DNA from: Oscillospiraceae bacterium
GTDB taxonomy: Bacteria; Bacillota; Clostridia; Oscillospirales; Oscillospiraceae
Reading direction: 5' to 3'
Length of the DNA: 64,000 bases
Assembly (NCBI GenBank): GCA_022846075.1
Contig: AP025582.1
Span: 496,001-560,000 of the forward strand
Part shown: piece by piece, positions 55,210 to 63,906 of the stretch
How the letters are laid out: each line of letters starts with the position of its first letter
Position numbering within the stretch: the first letter of the stretch is position 1
The notes under the pieces: model-generated
The model's database searches: none
The model's input: the letters and a program-made list of their open reading frames with translations, nothing else
What the model was told of the DNA's origin: nothing
Position numbers and translations under genes: made by a program

Positions 55210-56781
55210 TCAATCCATGCCGTCGTCCCAGTACCGCCGCAGGAGGACGGCCCAGTCGGGGGAGAGGATGGTGGTGGAGTCGCTGCGGGAGAGCTGGCAC
55301 AGCCCGCCCAGGAGGGAGGGGAAGGCGTCTTCGGGCAGGCCGTCGAAGAGGACGGCGCCGTCCAGGGCGGTGAGCCGCCGCGAGCCGTCCGGCAGGGACA
55401 CCCGGCAGTAGTCCGCCCCGGTCACCGGGTCCCGGTCCACGTTCTCCAGCGCGCCGGGGAAGACGGCCAGGGCGCCGGTCTGGGGCGTCCACGCCGCCCA
55501 CTCCTCCGGGCCGGTGAGGAAAATTTGGTCCTCTCGGGCGCAAATCAACTGGCTGTCCTCCCAGCCCGCAGGGAGGGGCCACTGCTCCGCGCCCCGGACG
55601 AGGCTTTGGACGCTGTCCTTTCGGAGGGTGATCCAGCCGCCATCCAGGAGGAAGTACTCGGTTTGATAGAGGAGGGGGGAGGCGACGGCCTGGAGGTTTT
55701 CGTCCAACACCAGGCCGGGGTCGCCGCTGTACCCCAGGAAGTACCAACAGCCGCCCCGCTGGAAACAAGTGTCCGCCGCCACGGGGCCGACGAGGGTCTC
55801 CCCGGCGGGGGAGATGAGGGAGAAGCCGCCGCCCCGGACCAGGGCGGAGCCGTTTTCAAAGGGGCGGGCGTAGGAGTACTGGGGCGGGATGGCCCACGCC
55901 CCGCTCGCGTCCAGATAGCCCCACTGGCCGCCGCCGTTCCGGGCGGGGGCGAGGCCCTGGGAGAACCGGCCCACCTGGGTGACCTCCTCCGGCAGGGGGA
56001 TGGCCTGTCCGTCCAGGGTCCAGCAGAGGGGCCGGTAGGTCTGGCCTGCAAAGGCGTCATAGTAGGAGACGGTGACCCGCCCGTCACCGGCCTGGGCGCT
56101 CCACAGCGCGTCGTACCGGCTGTCCCGGGACAGGGCGCCGGGGAGGGAGGCGGAAAAAAGCTCCACACCGGTCTCCGGGTCCAGCAGGACCAGGACGTTT
56201 TCGTCCCGGAGGGCGAAGAGCTGCCCCGGCTCCACGTCCGTACCGCCGGAGCTTAGGTCGAAGTTAAAGGTGTAGACCTCCTCCGTGACCCAGCTCCCAT
56301 CCCGGGCGGCCAGGGCGGAGCGGAACACCGCCTCGCCGGTCTCGGGGTCTTTTTCCCCGGTGTACCGGGTGAGGATCATGGCGGGGAGGGGCTTCGGAGT
56401 GTCCCCATCGTTCCACCGGGTCAAAAGCGTGACGGAGGAGTACACCGGGTCCACTACCGCCTCCCCCTCCAGAGTCATGAGGCCGGAGAGACAGGAGGTG
56501 ATCCACTCCCCGGCGTACCAGGTGGTGGTCATGACCGCGCCGGGGAAGGGCACCAGGGGGCCGTAGTCCGGGGCGGGGAGAAGGGTATCGTGGGGGCCGT
56601 CCCGGCGGGGATAGACCTCCGCCCGCTCCGGCGTCTCGTAGGGGGTCAGCCTGGACCAGTCGGTGTAGACGGGAGAGAGACTTTCCGCCGCCTCCGGCGG
56701 CCCGCTGGGATCTGGCGCGGGGGCCTTGCAGCCAGTGAGGAGCAGGGCCAGGGCCAGGCCCAAGGAGATGGCGTGTTTCAT
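55210..56781 (-). CDS. WG-repeat lipoprotein, copy 2
   Basis: A 523-residue lipoprotein (LLLTGC lipobox, Cys about 18), paralogous to 53626-55194. They share SLSPVY-DWSRLTPYE, LTLEGE-VVDPVY and the closing beta repeats. The best WG-like unit is WGYLDASGAWAIPPQYSYARPFENGSALVRGGGFSLISPAGET (about 285-328). The proteins have diverged widely, so the duplication is old. No catalytic residues are evident; a surface scaffold or sensor role is the most that can be said. Confidence 0.82.
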   Translation of the reverse strand: MKHAISLGLALALLLTGCKAPAPDPSGPPEAAESLSPVYTDWSRLTPYETPERAEVYPRRDGPHDTLLPAPDYGPLVPFPGAVMTTTWYAGEWITSCLSGLMTLEGEAVVDPVYSSVTLLTRWNDGDTPKPLPAMILTRYTGEKDPETGEAVFRSALAARDGSWVTEEVYTFNFDLSSGGTDVEPGQLFALRDENVLVLLDPETGVELFSASLPGALSRDSRYDALWSAQAGDGRVTVSYYDAFAGQTYRPLCWTLDGQAIPLPEEVTQVGRFSQGLAPARNGGGQWGYLDASGAWAIPPQYSYARPFENGSALVRGGGFSLISPAGETLVGPVAADTCFQRGGCWYFLGYSGDPGLVLDENLQAVASPLLYQTEYFLLDGGWITLRKDSVQSLVRGAEQWPLPAGWEDSQLICAREDQIFLTGPEEWAAWTPQTGALAVFPGALENVDRDPVTGADYCRVSLPDGSRRLTALDGAVLFDGLPEDAFPSLLGGLCQLSRSDSTTILSPDWAVLLRRYWDDGMD

Positions 56782-56805
56782 GGCGCGTCCTTTCCAGGGG
56801 GGGGG

Positions 56806-57573
56806 CTATTTCAGGGTCACGGGCAGCTCCAGCACGGGGCTGCCCCCGGCGCCGATGGTGATCTCGTAGCGGTCGAACTGGAGAAATACCTTTCCCTCGT
56901 CCACATAGAAGTCGAAACTGTCCAGGGCGCGGCCCTCCATGGAGGCGCCCCCATAGCCGTTTTCCTCGATGACCGAGCGGATGAGGGCCAGGGCCTTGTC
57001 CTCCGGCTCGGCGATGAGGTCGGAGAGACAGAGCCGCTCCCCGGTGGCCGGGTCGAAGTTGTAGCAGTCGCCGCCGGTGTCGTTGACCCCGCCCATGTAC
57101 CAGTACCAGTCCAGGTAGACGCTGACAAGGGTGTCGGTCTGGGTCAGGACCCGGACGGAGCGCTCGTAAAAATAGCGGTACTCCGGATCGCCGGCCGATG
57201 TCACGCTGTCCCAGGCGGCCTGGGCGGAACCCTCCCCGCCCTTTGAATCAAAGAAGGCCTCCCACAAGTCCTGGAAAAAGGCGTTGATGGCCCGGTAACC
57301 CTCCGTGGTCTCCTCAAATTTGGGGATTTCAAAGGAACAGGTCAGGGGGTACCCCTGGGTATCCATGACGGCTTTGTCAAGATAAACGGTGGGACGGAGG
57401 TAACAGAGGGTGTGGAAATAGTTGGTGGGCAGCGGGGGCGCCGTGGCCTCGGGTGAGGGGGCGGCAGCCTCCGGCGTGGGCGTGGGAGCGGCTGTCTCCT
57501 CAGGGACGGGCGCGGCGCAGCCCGCTAAGAGGGCCAGGGCCAGCCCCGCCGCCAGGAGAGAGGGCTTTCTCAT
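56806..57573 (-). CDS. DUF3298-type lipoprotein
   Basis: A 255-residue lipoprotein: lipobox LLAGC (Cys about 19), a Pro/Ala/Thr/Glu spacer, then a DUF4163/DUF3298-like region. This region has YLTCSFEIPKF-type strands, VLTQTDTLVSVYLDWYWYMGGVNDTGGDCYNFDPATGERLCLSDLI and the closing VFLQFDRYEITIGAGGSPVLELP. Domains like this occur in anti-sigma factors and peptidoglycan-associated proteins (RsiV/PdaC). Its ATG overlaps the stop of the PstS-like gene by 4 nt, so translation is coupled. Confidence 0.85.
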   Translation of the reverse strand: MRKPSLLAAGLALALLAGCAAPVPEETAAPTPTPEAAAPSPEATAPPLPTNYFHTLCYLRPTVYLDKAVMDTQGYPLTCSFEIPKFEETTEGYRAINAFFQDLWEAFFDSKGGEGSAQAAWDSVTSAGDPEYRYFYERSVRVLTQTDTLVSVYLDWYWYMGGVNDTGGDCYNFDPATGERLCLSDLIAEPEDKALALIRSVIEENGYGGASMEGRALDSFDFYVDEGKVFLQFDRYEITIGAGGSPVLELPVTLK

Positions 57574-58499
57574 TGGGTGGGCTCCTTCACGGAGACATAC
57601 CCCTCATGGGCGACCAGGTTCTGCCCCTCCTGGGAGAGAAGCCAGTCAAAGAGGACGCCTGCGGGGCTGTCCGCCGGGGCCTCGGCATCCATGACGGCGT
57701 AATAGGCGGTGTGGATGGGGTAGCTGCCGTCCCGGATGGTCTCGTCGGTGGGGGCGATCCCGTCGATGGACAGCAGCTTCAGCCCATCGGCCATGCCCAT
57801 GTCAGTGGCGTAGTAGTAGACGGTGTAGCCCATGGCGTCGGGCTGGTCGTCCCAGGCCCGGACGGCCTGGATGATGCCCTCCATGGAGGAGACCACGTAG
57901 TCGGTGTTGTAGGGCTCCATCATAGGCGTCTCCCCCATTACCTCCTTCTCCATGATGGCCTGGCTGCCGCCTCCGGCGGGCCGCTGGTAGGCCTGGATGG
58001 GGGCGTCGGAGCCCCCCACCTGGCTCCAGTTGGTGAGCTTCCCGGAATAGATGTCCCGGACCTGGTCCAGGGTCAGATTATCCACCGGGTTGTCGGCGTT
58101 GACGAAGAACACCAGGGTCTCGGCGGCCACGGGCTCCATCCGCCAGGACATGCCCCGCTCGTCCCGGTAGGAATAGGAGTCCTCGCCCCCCTCGGCCACG
58201 ATGAGGAGGTCGGCCTCCCCGTCCACCAGGTTGTAGTAGGCCCGGGAGGTCTTGTTGAACTGGATAAGGTCGTCCACCTCCTCCCGGCTCTCCCCCAGCA
58301 GCACCGCCGCCACCGCCTGCCCCAGGGGCACCGTGGCGGTGGAGCCGTCCAGCCGGGGGAAGTTCTCCCGGGTAAAGACGTACTGGGAGGGGGCGGGGGT
58401 GGCCGCCGCGGGCGGCGCGGAAGGCTCCGCGGGGGCCTTGCAGGCGCATAAGGAAACTCCCAGCCCAGCGGCCAGGAGGAGAGACAGCATTCGTTTCAT
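57570..58499 (-). CDS. PstS-like phosphate-binding lipoprotein
   Basis: A 309-residue solute-binding lipoprotein (SLCAC lipobox). It has the PBP-like fold seen in phosphate-binding PstS: FPRLDGSTATVPLGQAVA near the N terminus, then VFFVNADNPVDNLTLDQVRDIYSGKLTNWSQVGG and the phosphate-site-like QRPAGGGSQAIME. No pstCAB genes lie beside it, so it may be a sensor or scavenger instead of part of a transporter. It heads a minus-strand surface-protein run that ends at 50157. A promoter probably lies in 58500-58560, but I do not see a strong one. Confidence 0.87.
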   Translation of the reverse strand: MKRMLSLLLAAGLGVSLCACKAPAEPSAPPAAATPAPSQYVFTRENFPRLDGSTATVPLGQAVAAVLLGESREEVDDLIQFNKTSRAYYNLVDGEADLLIVAEGGEDSYSYRDERGMSWRMEPVAAETLVFFVNADNPVDNLTLDQVRDIYSGKLTNWSQVGGSDAPIQAYQRPAGGGSQAIMEKEVMGETPMMEPYNTDYVVSSMEGIIQAVRAWDDQPDAMGYTVYYYATDMGMADGLKLLSIDGIAPTDETIRDGSYPIHTAYYAVMDAEAPADSPAGVLFDWLLSQEGQNLVAHEGYVSVKEPTQ

Positions 58500-58589
58500 C
58501 GCTTAAACACTCCTTTCAGGGCTCCAGTCTACCATAGCTTGGAAGGGGCTTCCAGGCCAAAACGGTGACAAATGGTAAAAAAGAGTGAC

Positions 58590-58628
58590 AAACACCCCGT
58601 GGGCCCTAAAAAAGCCCACGGGGTGTTT
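58590..58628. terminator. Terminator hairpin upstream of the surface operon
   Basis: A 15-bp stem (58590-58604 with 58614-58628) with a 9-nt loop. It most likely ends the minus-strand rnr-nagZ transcript. Confidence 0.72.
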
Positions 58629-58637
58629 ACACGTCCG

Positions 58638-58688
58638 AAAAGCCTCCCCCTTCGGGGGGAGGTGTCAGCGCAGCTGACGGAGAGGGGG
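58638..58688 (+). repeat. Family 3 double-hairpin repeat, copy 2
   Basis: AAAAGCCTCCCCC, TTC, GGGGGGAGG, then GTCAGCGCAGCTGAC and GGAGAGGG. Compared with 24531-24585, the second stem changes GCCGG/CCGGC to GTCAG/CTGAC, with all pairs kept. Confidence 0.75.
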
Positions 58689-58711
58689 CGGCACAGCCTC
58701 CCAGAGAAGCA

Positions 58712-59959
58712 TCAAGGCAAAACGGCCTCGATCTCCTGGTTGAGCGCCGCCACGTCCGGCGCCACCGGGGCGTCGGAGAGACCGTAGGCCGCCTTCAGCG
58801 CCAAAACGCGGTACACGCTCTCGTCCAGCCGCTCCATGCTGATGCGGCCGCTGTCCACGGCCTCCAGCAGGGCGGACCGGGCCGCCTTCAGGTTGTCCTG
58901 GCGGTGGCACACCAGGGCCATGTCGCACCCGGCCTCCACCGCCAGCACGGCGGCCTCCCCCATGCCGTAGGTCTGGGAGACGGCCCCCATGGTGAGGTCG
59001 TCGGTGAACACCACCCCGTCAAAGCCCAGCTCCTCCCGCAGAAGGCCGGTGACCACGGCGGGGGAGAGGGAGGCGGGCCGCTGGGGGTCGAGCTGGGTCA
59101 TGAGGATATGGGCCACCATTACGGCGGGGGCGCCGCCGTCGATGGCGGCGCGGAAGGGGGCCAGCTCGTTTTCCAGAAGGGCCTCCCGGCCCTTCTCCAC
59201 CACCGGCAGGCCCACGTGGGAGTCGGTGAGGGTGTCCCCGTGGCCGGGGAAATGCTTCACCACCGGGACGACCTCGGCGGCCATCATGGCGTAAGTACAG
59301 GCCGTCCCGGCCTCGGTCACCGTCTGGGCGTCGGTGCCGAAAGCCCGCCTGCCGATGACGGTGTTCTGGGGGTTGCTCCACACGTCCAGGGAGGGTGCGA
59401 AGTCCACGTTGAAGCCGAAGGCGGCGCACTCCGCCGCCAGGACGGCACCCCGGGCGGCGGGGTCGCCCCCGAAGCGGATGAAGTCGTAAGCGGAGGGGAG
59501 GTCTTGGACCTCGGGCGGCATCCGGGAGACCATCCCCCCCTCCTCGTCCACGCAGAGGAAGAGAGGGGCGTTCCCAGCGGCGGAATTGAGGGCTTTCAGG
59601 TCGCTGTTGAGCTGGGCCAGCTGCCCGGCGCTGGCCACGTTCCGGCCAAAGAGGATGACGCCCCCCACCTTGGCCTCCCGGATGGCCCACCGGGCGTCGT
59701 CGCCGGGAGATGTCCCCTCGATGCCCGCCACCAAGAGCTGGCCGACCTTCTCCTCGGTGGAGAGGGCGGCCACCTGCTGGGCGATGGGGTCGGGTTCGGG
59801 GGTTGGCGCGGGGGTACTCACCCCGGTGGGCGCGGGGGACGGGGCGGCCTCTGCGCCCTGGGAGGGGGCGGGGGTCTGGACGGTCTCCCAGGGGCCGCAG
59901 CCGGTGGTAAAAGCGAATACAAAGAGCAATAAAAGAGGGGCTAAATTCCGCTTTGTCAT
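58712..59959 (-). CDS. nagZ: Glycoside hydrolase family 3 lipoprotein (NagZ-type beta-N-acetylhexosaminidase)
   Basis: A 415-residue exported lipoprotein (FTTGC lipobox) with a Pro/Ala/Thr spacer and a GH3 N-terminal barrel. Motifs are EEKVGQLLVAGIEGT, GGVILFGRNVAS, CVDEEGGMVSRM, the substrate-binding and acid/base loop VVKHFPGHGDTLTDSHVGLP (His-Asp dyad about 237-250), and the nucleophile Asp in GVVFTDDLTMGAVS (about 318). It should release N-acetylglucosamine from peptidoglycan fragments outside the cell. It overlaps the rnr stop by 4 nt, an unusual coupling with an RNase. Confidence 0.92.
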   Translation of the reverse strand: MTKRNLAPLLLLFVFAFTTGCGPWETVQTPAPSQGAEAAPSPAPTGVSTPAPTPEPDPIAQQVAALSTEEKVGQLLVAGIEGTSPGDDARWAIREAKVGGVILFGRNVASAGQLAQLNSDLKALNSAAGNAPLFLCVDEEGGMVSRMPPEVQDLPSAYDFIRFGGDPAARGAVLAAECAAFGFNVDFAPSLDVWSNPQNTVIGRRAFGTDAQTVTEAGTACTYAMMAAEVVPVVKHFPGHGDTLTDSHVGLPVVEKGREALLENELAPFRAAIDGGAPAVMVAHILMTQLDPQRPASLSPAVVTGLLREELGFDGVVFTDDLTMGAVSQTYGMGEAAVLAVEAGCDMALVCHRQDNLKAARSALLEAVDSGRISMERLDESVYRVLALKAAYGLSDAPVAPDVAALNQEIEAVLP

Positions 59960-62046
59960 CCCTTTTTCCCCTTTCTCCTCCCCTTGGGCACGTGCATGGC
60001 GGGCTTGCCGCTCCCCCTGCGCTTACCCGGAGCCTTACCCTGGGGACGGCCCCCCTGGGGCTTTTTCTTCCCCGGGACGGGGAGGGGCTTGACGGCGGGG
60101 GCCGCCCGGCCGGGGGCATCCTCCATGCCGGGGAGGCGGAAGTCCACCCGGCCGGTGGAGGGGTCGGCGGCGACGCACACCACCTGGAGGGCCATGCCGA
60201 AGGTGAACACCCGATTGGCCCGCTCCCCGGTGAGGGTCATGCGGGTCTCGTCGTAGACGTAGCGGTCCTCGGGCAGGCTCTCCACGGGGATGAGACCCTC
60301 CACCCCGGAGGGGAGGGCGGCGAAGAGACCGAATTTGGTGACCCCGGAGACGGCGGCGTCGAAGGTCTCCCCCAGGTGGTCCAGCATATATTCCGCGAAG
60401 TAGAGCTTGTCAATGTCCCGCTCGGCGCTCTGGGCGGCGATCTCCCGCTGGGAGGACTGTACGGCGGCCTTCTCACAGCTCTTGGCCAGCTTCTTTTCCC
60501 CGGCAGGGCCCAGCTTCCCCTCCAGCAGGGCGTGGAGGCAGCGGTGGACCATCAGGTCAGGGTAGCGGCGGATAGGGGAGGTGAAGTGGCAGTAGAAGGG
60601 GGCGGCCAGGCCGAAGTGGCCCAGGTTTTCCACGTCGTACCGGGCCTTCATCAGGGAGCGCAGCACCATCATGTTCACCGCCGGGGCCTCCGGCTTGCCC
60701 TTGACGGCCTCCAGCACCTTCTGGATGGAGAAGTTGTCCGCCTCCTTGATGGCGTAGCCCAGGGGGGAGAGCATGGCCTTCAGGGTCTCGGTCTTATCCT
60801 GGGAGGGCTTTTCGTGGACCCGGTATACGGCGGGCTTTTTCAGGTCGAAGAGGTGCTTGGCCACCGTCTCGTTGGCGATGAGCATGAAGCTCTCGATGAG
60901 CTTTTCGCTCTCCCCCTGGCTCCGGGCCACGATGTCCACGGGCCGGCCTGCGTCATCGCAGACGATATAGCTCTCGGCGCTGTCAAGGTCCAGGCTCCCC
61001 CGGGCCTTCCGCCGCTTTTCCAGGGCACGGGCCAGGGCGGCCATATCCCGGAGCATGGGCAGGATGCGGGCGTAGCGCGCCTCCAGGGCCTTGTCGCCCC
61101 CGGCCAGCAGGACGTTGCAGTCCTCGTAGGTCATCCGCTCGGTGGAGCGGATGACGCTGGCGGCGATAGTGTGGTCCAGCAGGGCCCCGGTCTTGTCCAG
61201 GGTCATGAGGCAGGACAATGCCAGCCGATCCACCTGGGGGTTCAGGGAACAGATACCGTTGGAGAGGGCCACCGGCAGCATGGGCACCACCTGGTCGGCG
61301 AAATAGACCGAGGTGCCCCGGTGAAAGGCCTCCAAATCGAGAGGCGCGCCGGGGTGGACGTAGTGGCTCACGTCGGCGATGTGGACCCCCAGCACCCAGT
61401 TACCCTTGTCGTCCTGCTCCAGGGACACGGCGTCATCCAGATCCTTGGAGGAGGCCCCGTCGATGGTGATGATGGTCTTTTCCCTGAGGTCCAGCCGCCC
61501 CTTGCGCTGGGGGGCGGAGACCTTCTGGGGCACGGCGGAGGCCTCGGCGGTCACCGGCTCGGGGAACTCCCGCTGGATGTCCTGCTGGTAGAGGATGGCC
61601 TCCACGGCGGCGGCGCGGGAGCCGGCGGGGCCGAAGGTCTCCTTCAGGGTGCCCAGAGGCGGGGTCTTGGCCGAGCCGTAGCTGGTCACGGCCACAGCGG
61701 CCTTCTCCCCCTCCCGGACCTTGGCCTTGCCCACCACCTTGATGGCGGCGGGGAGCCGGTCGGAGTCGGGGCGCAGCCAGACCTCGTGGTTCAGCTTTTG
61801 GATGGTGCCGGTGACCGTCTTGTTGCCCCGCTCCACGATTTTGGTGATCCGGGCGGTGCTGCGGCCGGGCTGGGAGGAGTCTGTCTCCACGGCGGCCTCC
61901 ACCGTGTCGCCGTCCCAGGCGCCGTTCTCCCGGCGGGGCGGGACGAAGCTGTCGTCCCCCCGGCCCGCGCCGTCCTCGGGGATGAAGAAGCCGAAGCCCC
62001 GGCCCGAGCCCTGGTAACGGCCGGTAATGTTCTTTTTTTCTATCAT
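59956..62046 (-). CDS. rnr: Ribonuclease R
   Basis: A processive 3'-5' exoribonuclease for structured RNA and mRNA decay. The 696-residue protein has N-terminal cold-shock domains (GRYQGSGRGFGFFIPEDG), then the catalytic RNB domain: TIDGASSKDLDDAVSL with the Mg2+-binding aspartates (about 195-207), LGVHIADVSHYV and HFTSPIRRYPDLMVHR. The S1 domain is GVTKFGLFAALPSGVEGLIPVESL, and the tail of about 50 residues is Lys/Arg-rich. The start is 62046; TGAGG lies 11 nt upstream. smpB, a frequent neighbour, is not next to it; nagZ follows instead. Confidence 0.95.
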   Translation of the reverse strand: MIEKKNITGRYQGSGRGFGFFIPEDGAGRGDDSFVPPRRENGAWDGDTVEAAVETDSSQPGRSTARITKIVERGNKTVTGTIQKLNHEVWLRPDSDRLPAAIKVVGKAKVREGEKAAVAVTSYGSAKTPPLGTLKETFGPAGSRAAAVEAILYQQDIQREFPEPVTAEASAVPQKVSAPQRKGRLDLREKTIITIDGASSKDLDDAVSLEQDDKGNWVLGVHIADVSHYVHPGAPLDLEAFHRGTSVYFADQVVPMLPVALSNGICSLNPQVDRLALSCLMTLDKTGALLDHTIAASVIRSTERMTYEDCNVLLAGGDKALEARYARILPMLRDMAALARALEKRRKARGSLDLDSAESYIVCDDAGRPVDIVARSQGESEKLIESFMLIANETVAKHLFDLKKPAVYRVHEKPSQDKTETLKAMLSPLGYAIKEADNFSIQKVLEAVKGKPEAPAVNMMVLRSLMKARYDVENLGHFGLAAPFYCHFTSPIRRYPDLMVHRCLHALLEGKLGPAGEKKLAKSCEKAAVQSSQREIAAQSAERDIDKLYFAEYMLDHLGETFDAAVSGVTKFGLFAALPSGVEGLIPVESLPEDRYVYDETRMTLTGERANRVFTFGMALQVVCVAADPSTGRVDFRLPGMEDAPGRAAPAVKPLPVPGKKKPQGGRPQGKAPGKRRGSGKPAMHVPKGRRKGKKG

Positions 62047-62111
62047 AAATATGGAACCTCATTTCATTGGCGGGGTTGATGGAAGTATGCCCAGGCTGGG
62101 GAAAAATAAGA

Positions 62112-62145
62112 AAGAGCGCCCTCCCGGAGGTGGGAGGGCGCTCTT
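62112..62145 (-). terminator. secG terminator
   Basis: A 14-bp stem of AAGAGCGCCCTCCC and its complement around a GGAGGT centre, with a T-rich tail on the minus strand, 8 nt after the secG stop. Confidence 0.88.
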
Positions 62146-62152
62146 GAGTTCC

Positions 62153-62389
62153 TTACACCAGGGAAAGAACCAGGCAAACGACCATGAAAATAATGGCCAC
62201 CCACTTGGTCCAGCGGGCCAGCTTGGCGTCCCAGCTCTTGGCCTTGTTCTTGGACAGGAAGGTGTCGGCGCCGCCGGAGATGGCCCCGGACAGGCCAGCG
62301 GTCTTGCCCTCCTGCAGCAGCACCACGGCCACCAGGAACAGGGAGAGCAGGAAGAGGATAATAGACAGGATCAGCTGAGGAATGTTCAT
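62153..62389 (-). CDS. secG: Preprotein translocase subunit SecG
   Basis: A small accessory subunit of the SecYEG channel that helps SecA-driven export. The 78-residue protein has two membrane helices (LILSIILFLLSLFLVAVVLLQ and WVAIIFMVVCLVLSLV). The conserved linker is QEGKTAGLSGAISGGADTFLSKNKAKSWDAKLARWT. The start at 62389 lies 7 nt after GGAACG, a modest ribosome site. It stands alone with its own promoter and terminator, although rnr follows on the same strand, the common secG-rnr order. Confidence 0.95.
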   Translation of the reverse strand: MNIPQLILSIILFLLSLFLVAVVLLQEGKTAGLSGAISGGADTFLSKNKAKSWDAKLARWTKWVAIIFMVVCLVLSLV

Positions 62390-62476
62390 CGTTCATCGTT
62401 CCTTTCCGCCCCGGGTGTGGAGCGAAGTGATATCTAAAATTGGGGCGCAATACGCCCTTTCTTTCACAGGAACTAT

Positions 62477-62505
62477 ATATTAGCACAATTTTGGGGCAAA
62501 TGCAA
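62477..62505 (-). promoter_or_regulatory. secG promoter
   Basis: On the minus strand TTGCAT (62500-62505), a 17-bp spacer and TAATAT (62477-62482), leaving an 80-nt leader. Confidence 0.6.
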
Positions 62506-62529
62506 GTCCTTTTTCCGCCCCTCGGGGCC

Positions 62530-63711
62530 TCAGCGCCCCGGCCTGACCGCTCCGGTCCGCCGGGCGGCCCGGGCCACCGCCGCCGCCACGGCGGGGCAGA
62601 CCCGCTCATCGAAGGGGGCGGGGAGGATGTAGTCGGGGGAGAGGTCCTCCCCCACCAGCCCCGCCAGGGCCTCCACCGCGGCCAGCTCCATTTCCTCGTT
62701 GATCTCCACGGCCCCGGCGTCCAGGGCCCCCCGGAACACGCCGGGGAAAACCAGCACGTTGTTGATCTGGTTGGGGAAGTCGCTGCGGCCCGTGCCCACC
62801 ACCGCCGCCCCGGCGGAGCGGGCCTCGTCGGGCATGATCTCGGGGGTGGGGTTGGCCATGGGGAAGAGAATGGGCCTGGGGGCCATGGAGCGGACCATGT
62901 TGGCCGTCACCAGCCCCGGGGCGGATACCCCGATGAAGAGGTCGGCCCCCTTGAGGGCGGCGGAGAGCCCGCCCTCGGTGACCGCCGGACGGCTCAGGGC
63001 CGCCAGCTCGGCCAGATAGGGGTCCCCCTCCAAATCGGCCCGGCCGGGGTAGACCACGCCGTTGATGTCGTAGAGGGTGGCTTCCCGCAGCCCCAGCCGG
63101 TGGAGGAGCTTGAAGATGGCGGTGCCCGCCGCCCCGGCCCCGGAAAAGACCGCCTTCATATCCTTGAGCTCCTTGCCCACCACCTTGCAGGCGTTTTGCA
63201 CCGCAGCTGCCGCCACGATTGCGGTGCCGTGCTGGTCGTCGTGAAAGACGGGGATGCCGCATTCCTGCCTCAGCCGCCGCTCCACCTCGAAGCACCGGGG
63301 GGCGGCGATGTCCTCCAGGTTGATGCCCCCGAAGGAGGGGGCGATGAGCCGCACGGCGCTGACGATATCCTCCACCTCCTGGCTCCCGATGCACAGGGGC
63401 ACGGCGTTCACCCCGCCGAAGGCCTTGAAGAGGACGCATTTCCCCTCCATGACGGGCAGGCTGGCCTCGGCGCCGATGTTGCCCAGGCCCAGCACGGCGG
63501 AGCCGTCGGTGACCACCGCCACGGTGTTGGCCCGGTCGGTGAGCTTCCACACCTCCCCGGGCTGTTCCTTGATCTTCAGGCAGGGGGCGGCCACCCCGGG
63601 GGTGTAGGCCAGGGAGAGGGCCTCCTTGCTGTCCACCGGCATCTTGGGCACCGTGTCCAGCTTGCCGTTCCACTGGTAGTGGAGCTTGAGGGATTCCGCG
63701 GCGTAATCCAT
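62530..63711 (-). CDS. NAD-dependent malic enzyme (malate dehydrogenase, decarboxylating)
   Basis: Converts malate to pyruvate and CO2 with reduction of NAD(P)+. The 393-residue short bacterial form has LSLAYTPGVAAPCLKI, VVTDGSAVLGLGNIGAEASLPVMEGK, the metal-binding IPVFHDDQHGTAIV (about 160), the nucleotide-binding AVFSGAGAAGTAIFKLL, and PMANPTPEIMPDEA. ATG 63711 has AAGGAG 9 nt upstream; the ATG at 63717 is too close to that site. A TATAAT box lies at 63751-63756 on the minus strand without a good -35. It supplies pyruvate and NADH; no transporter or partner gene is adjacent. Confidence 0.94.
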   Translation of the reverse strand: MDYAAESLKLHYQWNGKLDTVPKMPVDSKEALSLAYTPGVAAPCLKIKEQPGEVWKLTDRANTVAVVTDGSAVLGLGNIGAEASLPVMEGKCVLFKAFGGVNAVPLCIGSQEVEDIVSAVRLIAPSFGGINLEDIAAPRCFEVERRLRQECGIPVFHDDQHGTAIVAAAAVQNACKVVGKELKDMKAVFSGAGAAGTAIFKLLHRLGLREATLYDINGVVYPGRADLEGDPYLAELAALSRPAVTEGGLSAALKGADLFIGVSAPGLVTANMVRSMAPRPILFPMANPTPEIMPDEARSAGAAVVGTGRSDFPNQINNVLVFPGVFRGALDAGAVEINEEMELAAVEALAGLVGEDLSPDYILPAPFDERVCPAVAAAVARAARRTGAVRPGR

Positions 63712-63906
63712 GGGCATTGACTCCTTTGTTCCACAGATAATATGGAAGTCATTATACTACACTTTTCGGGCCATGTGTGATAAAATAACAAGAAAATCCT
63801 TTTTCCCGTCTCCGTCGGAGACAATCAAAAGGACGGATAAAAATGATACCGCAAATCCCAGGGGCCTGTGATATCATTTTATAAAATCAAACAGGGGGCG
63901 CTGTTT

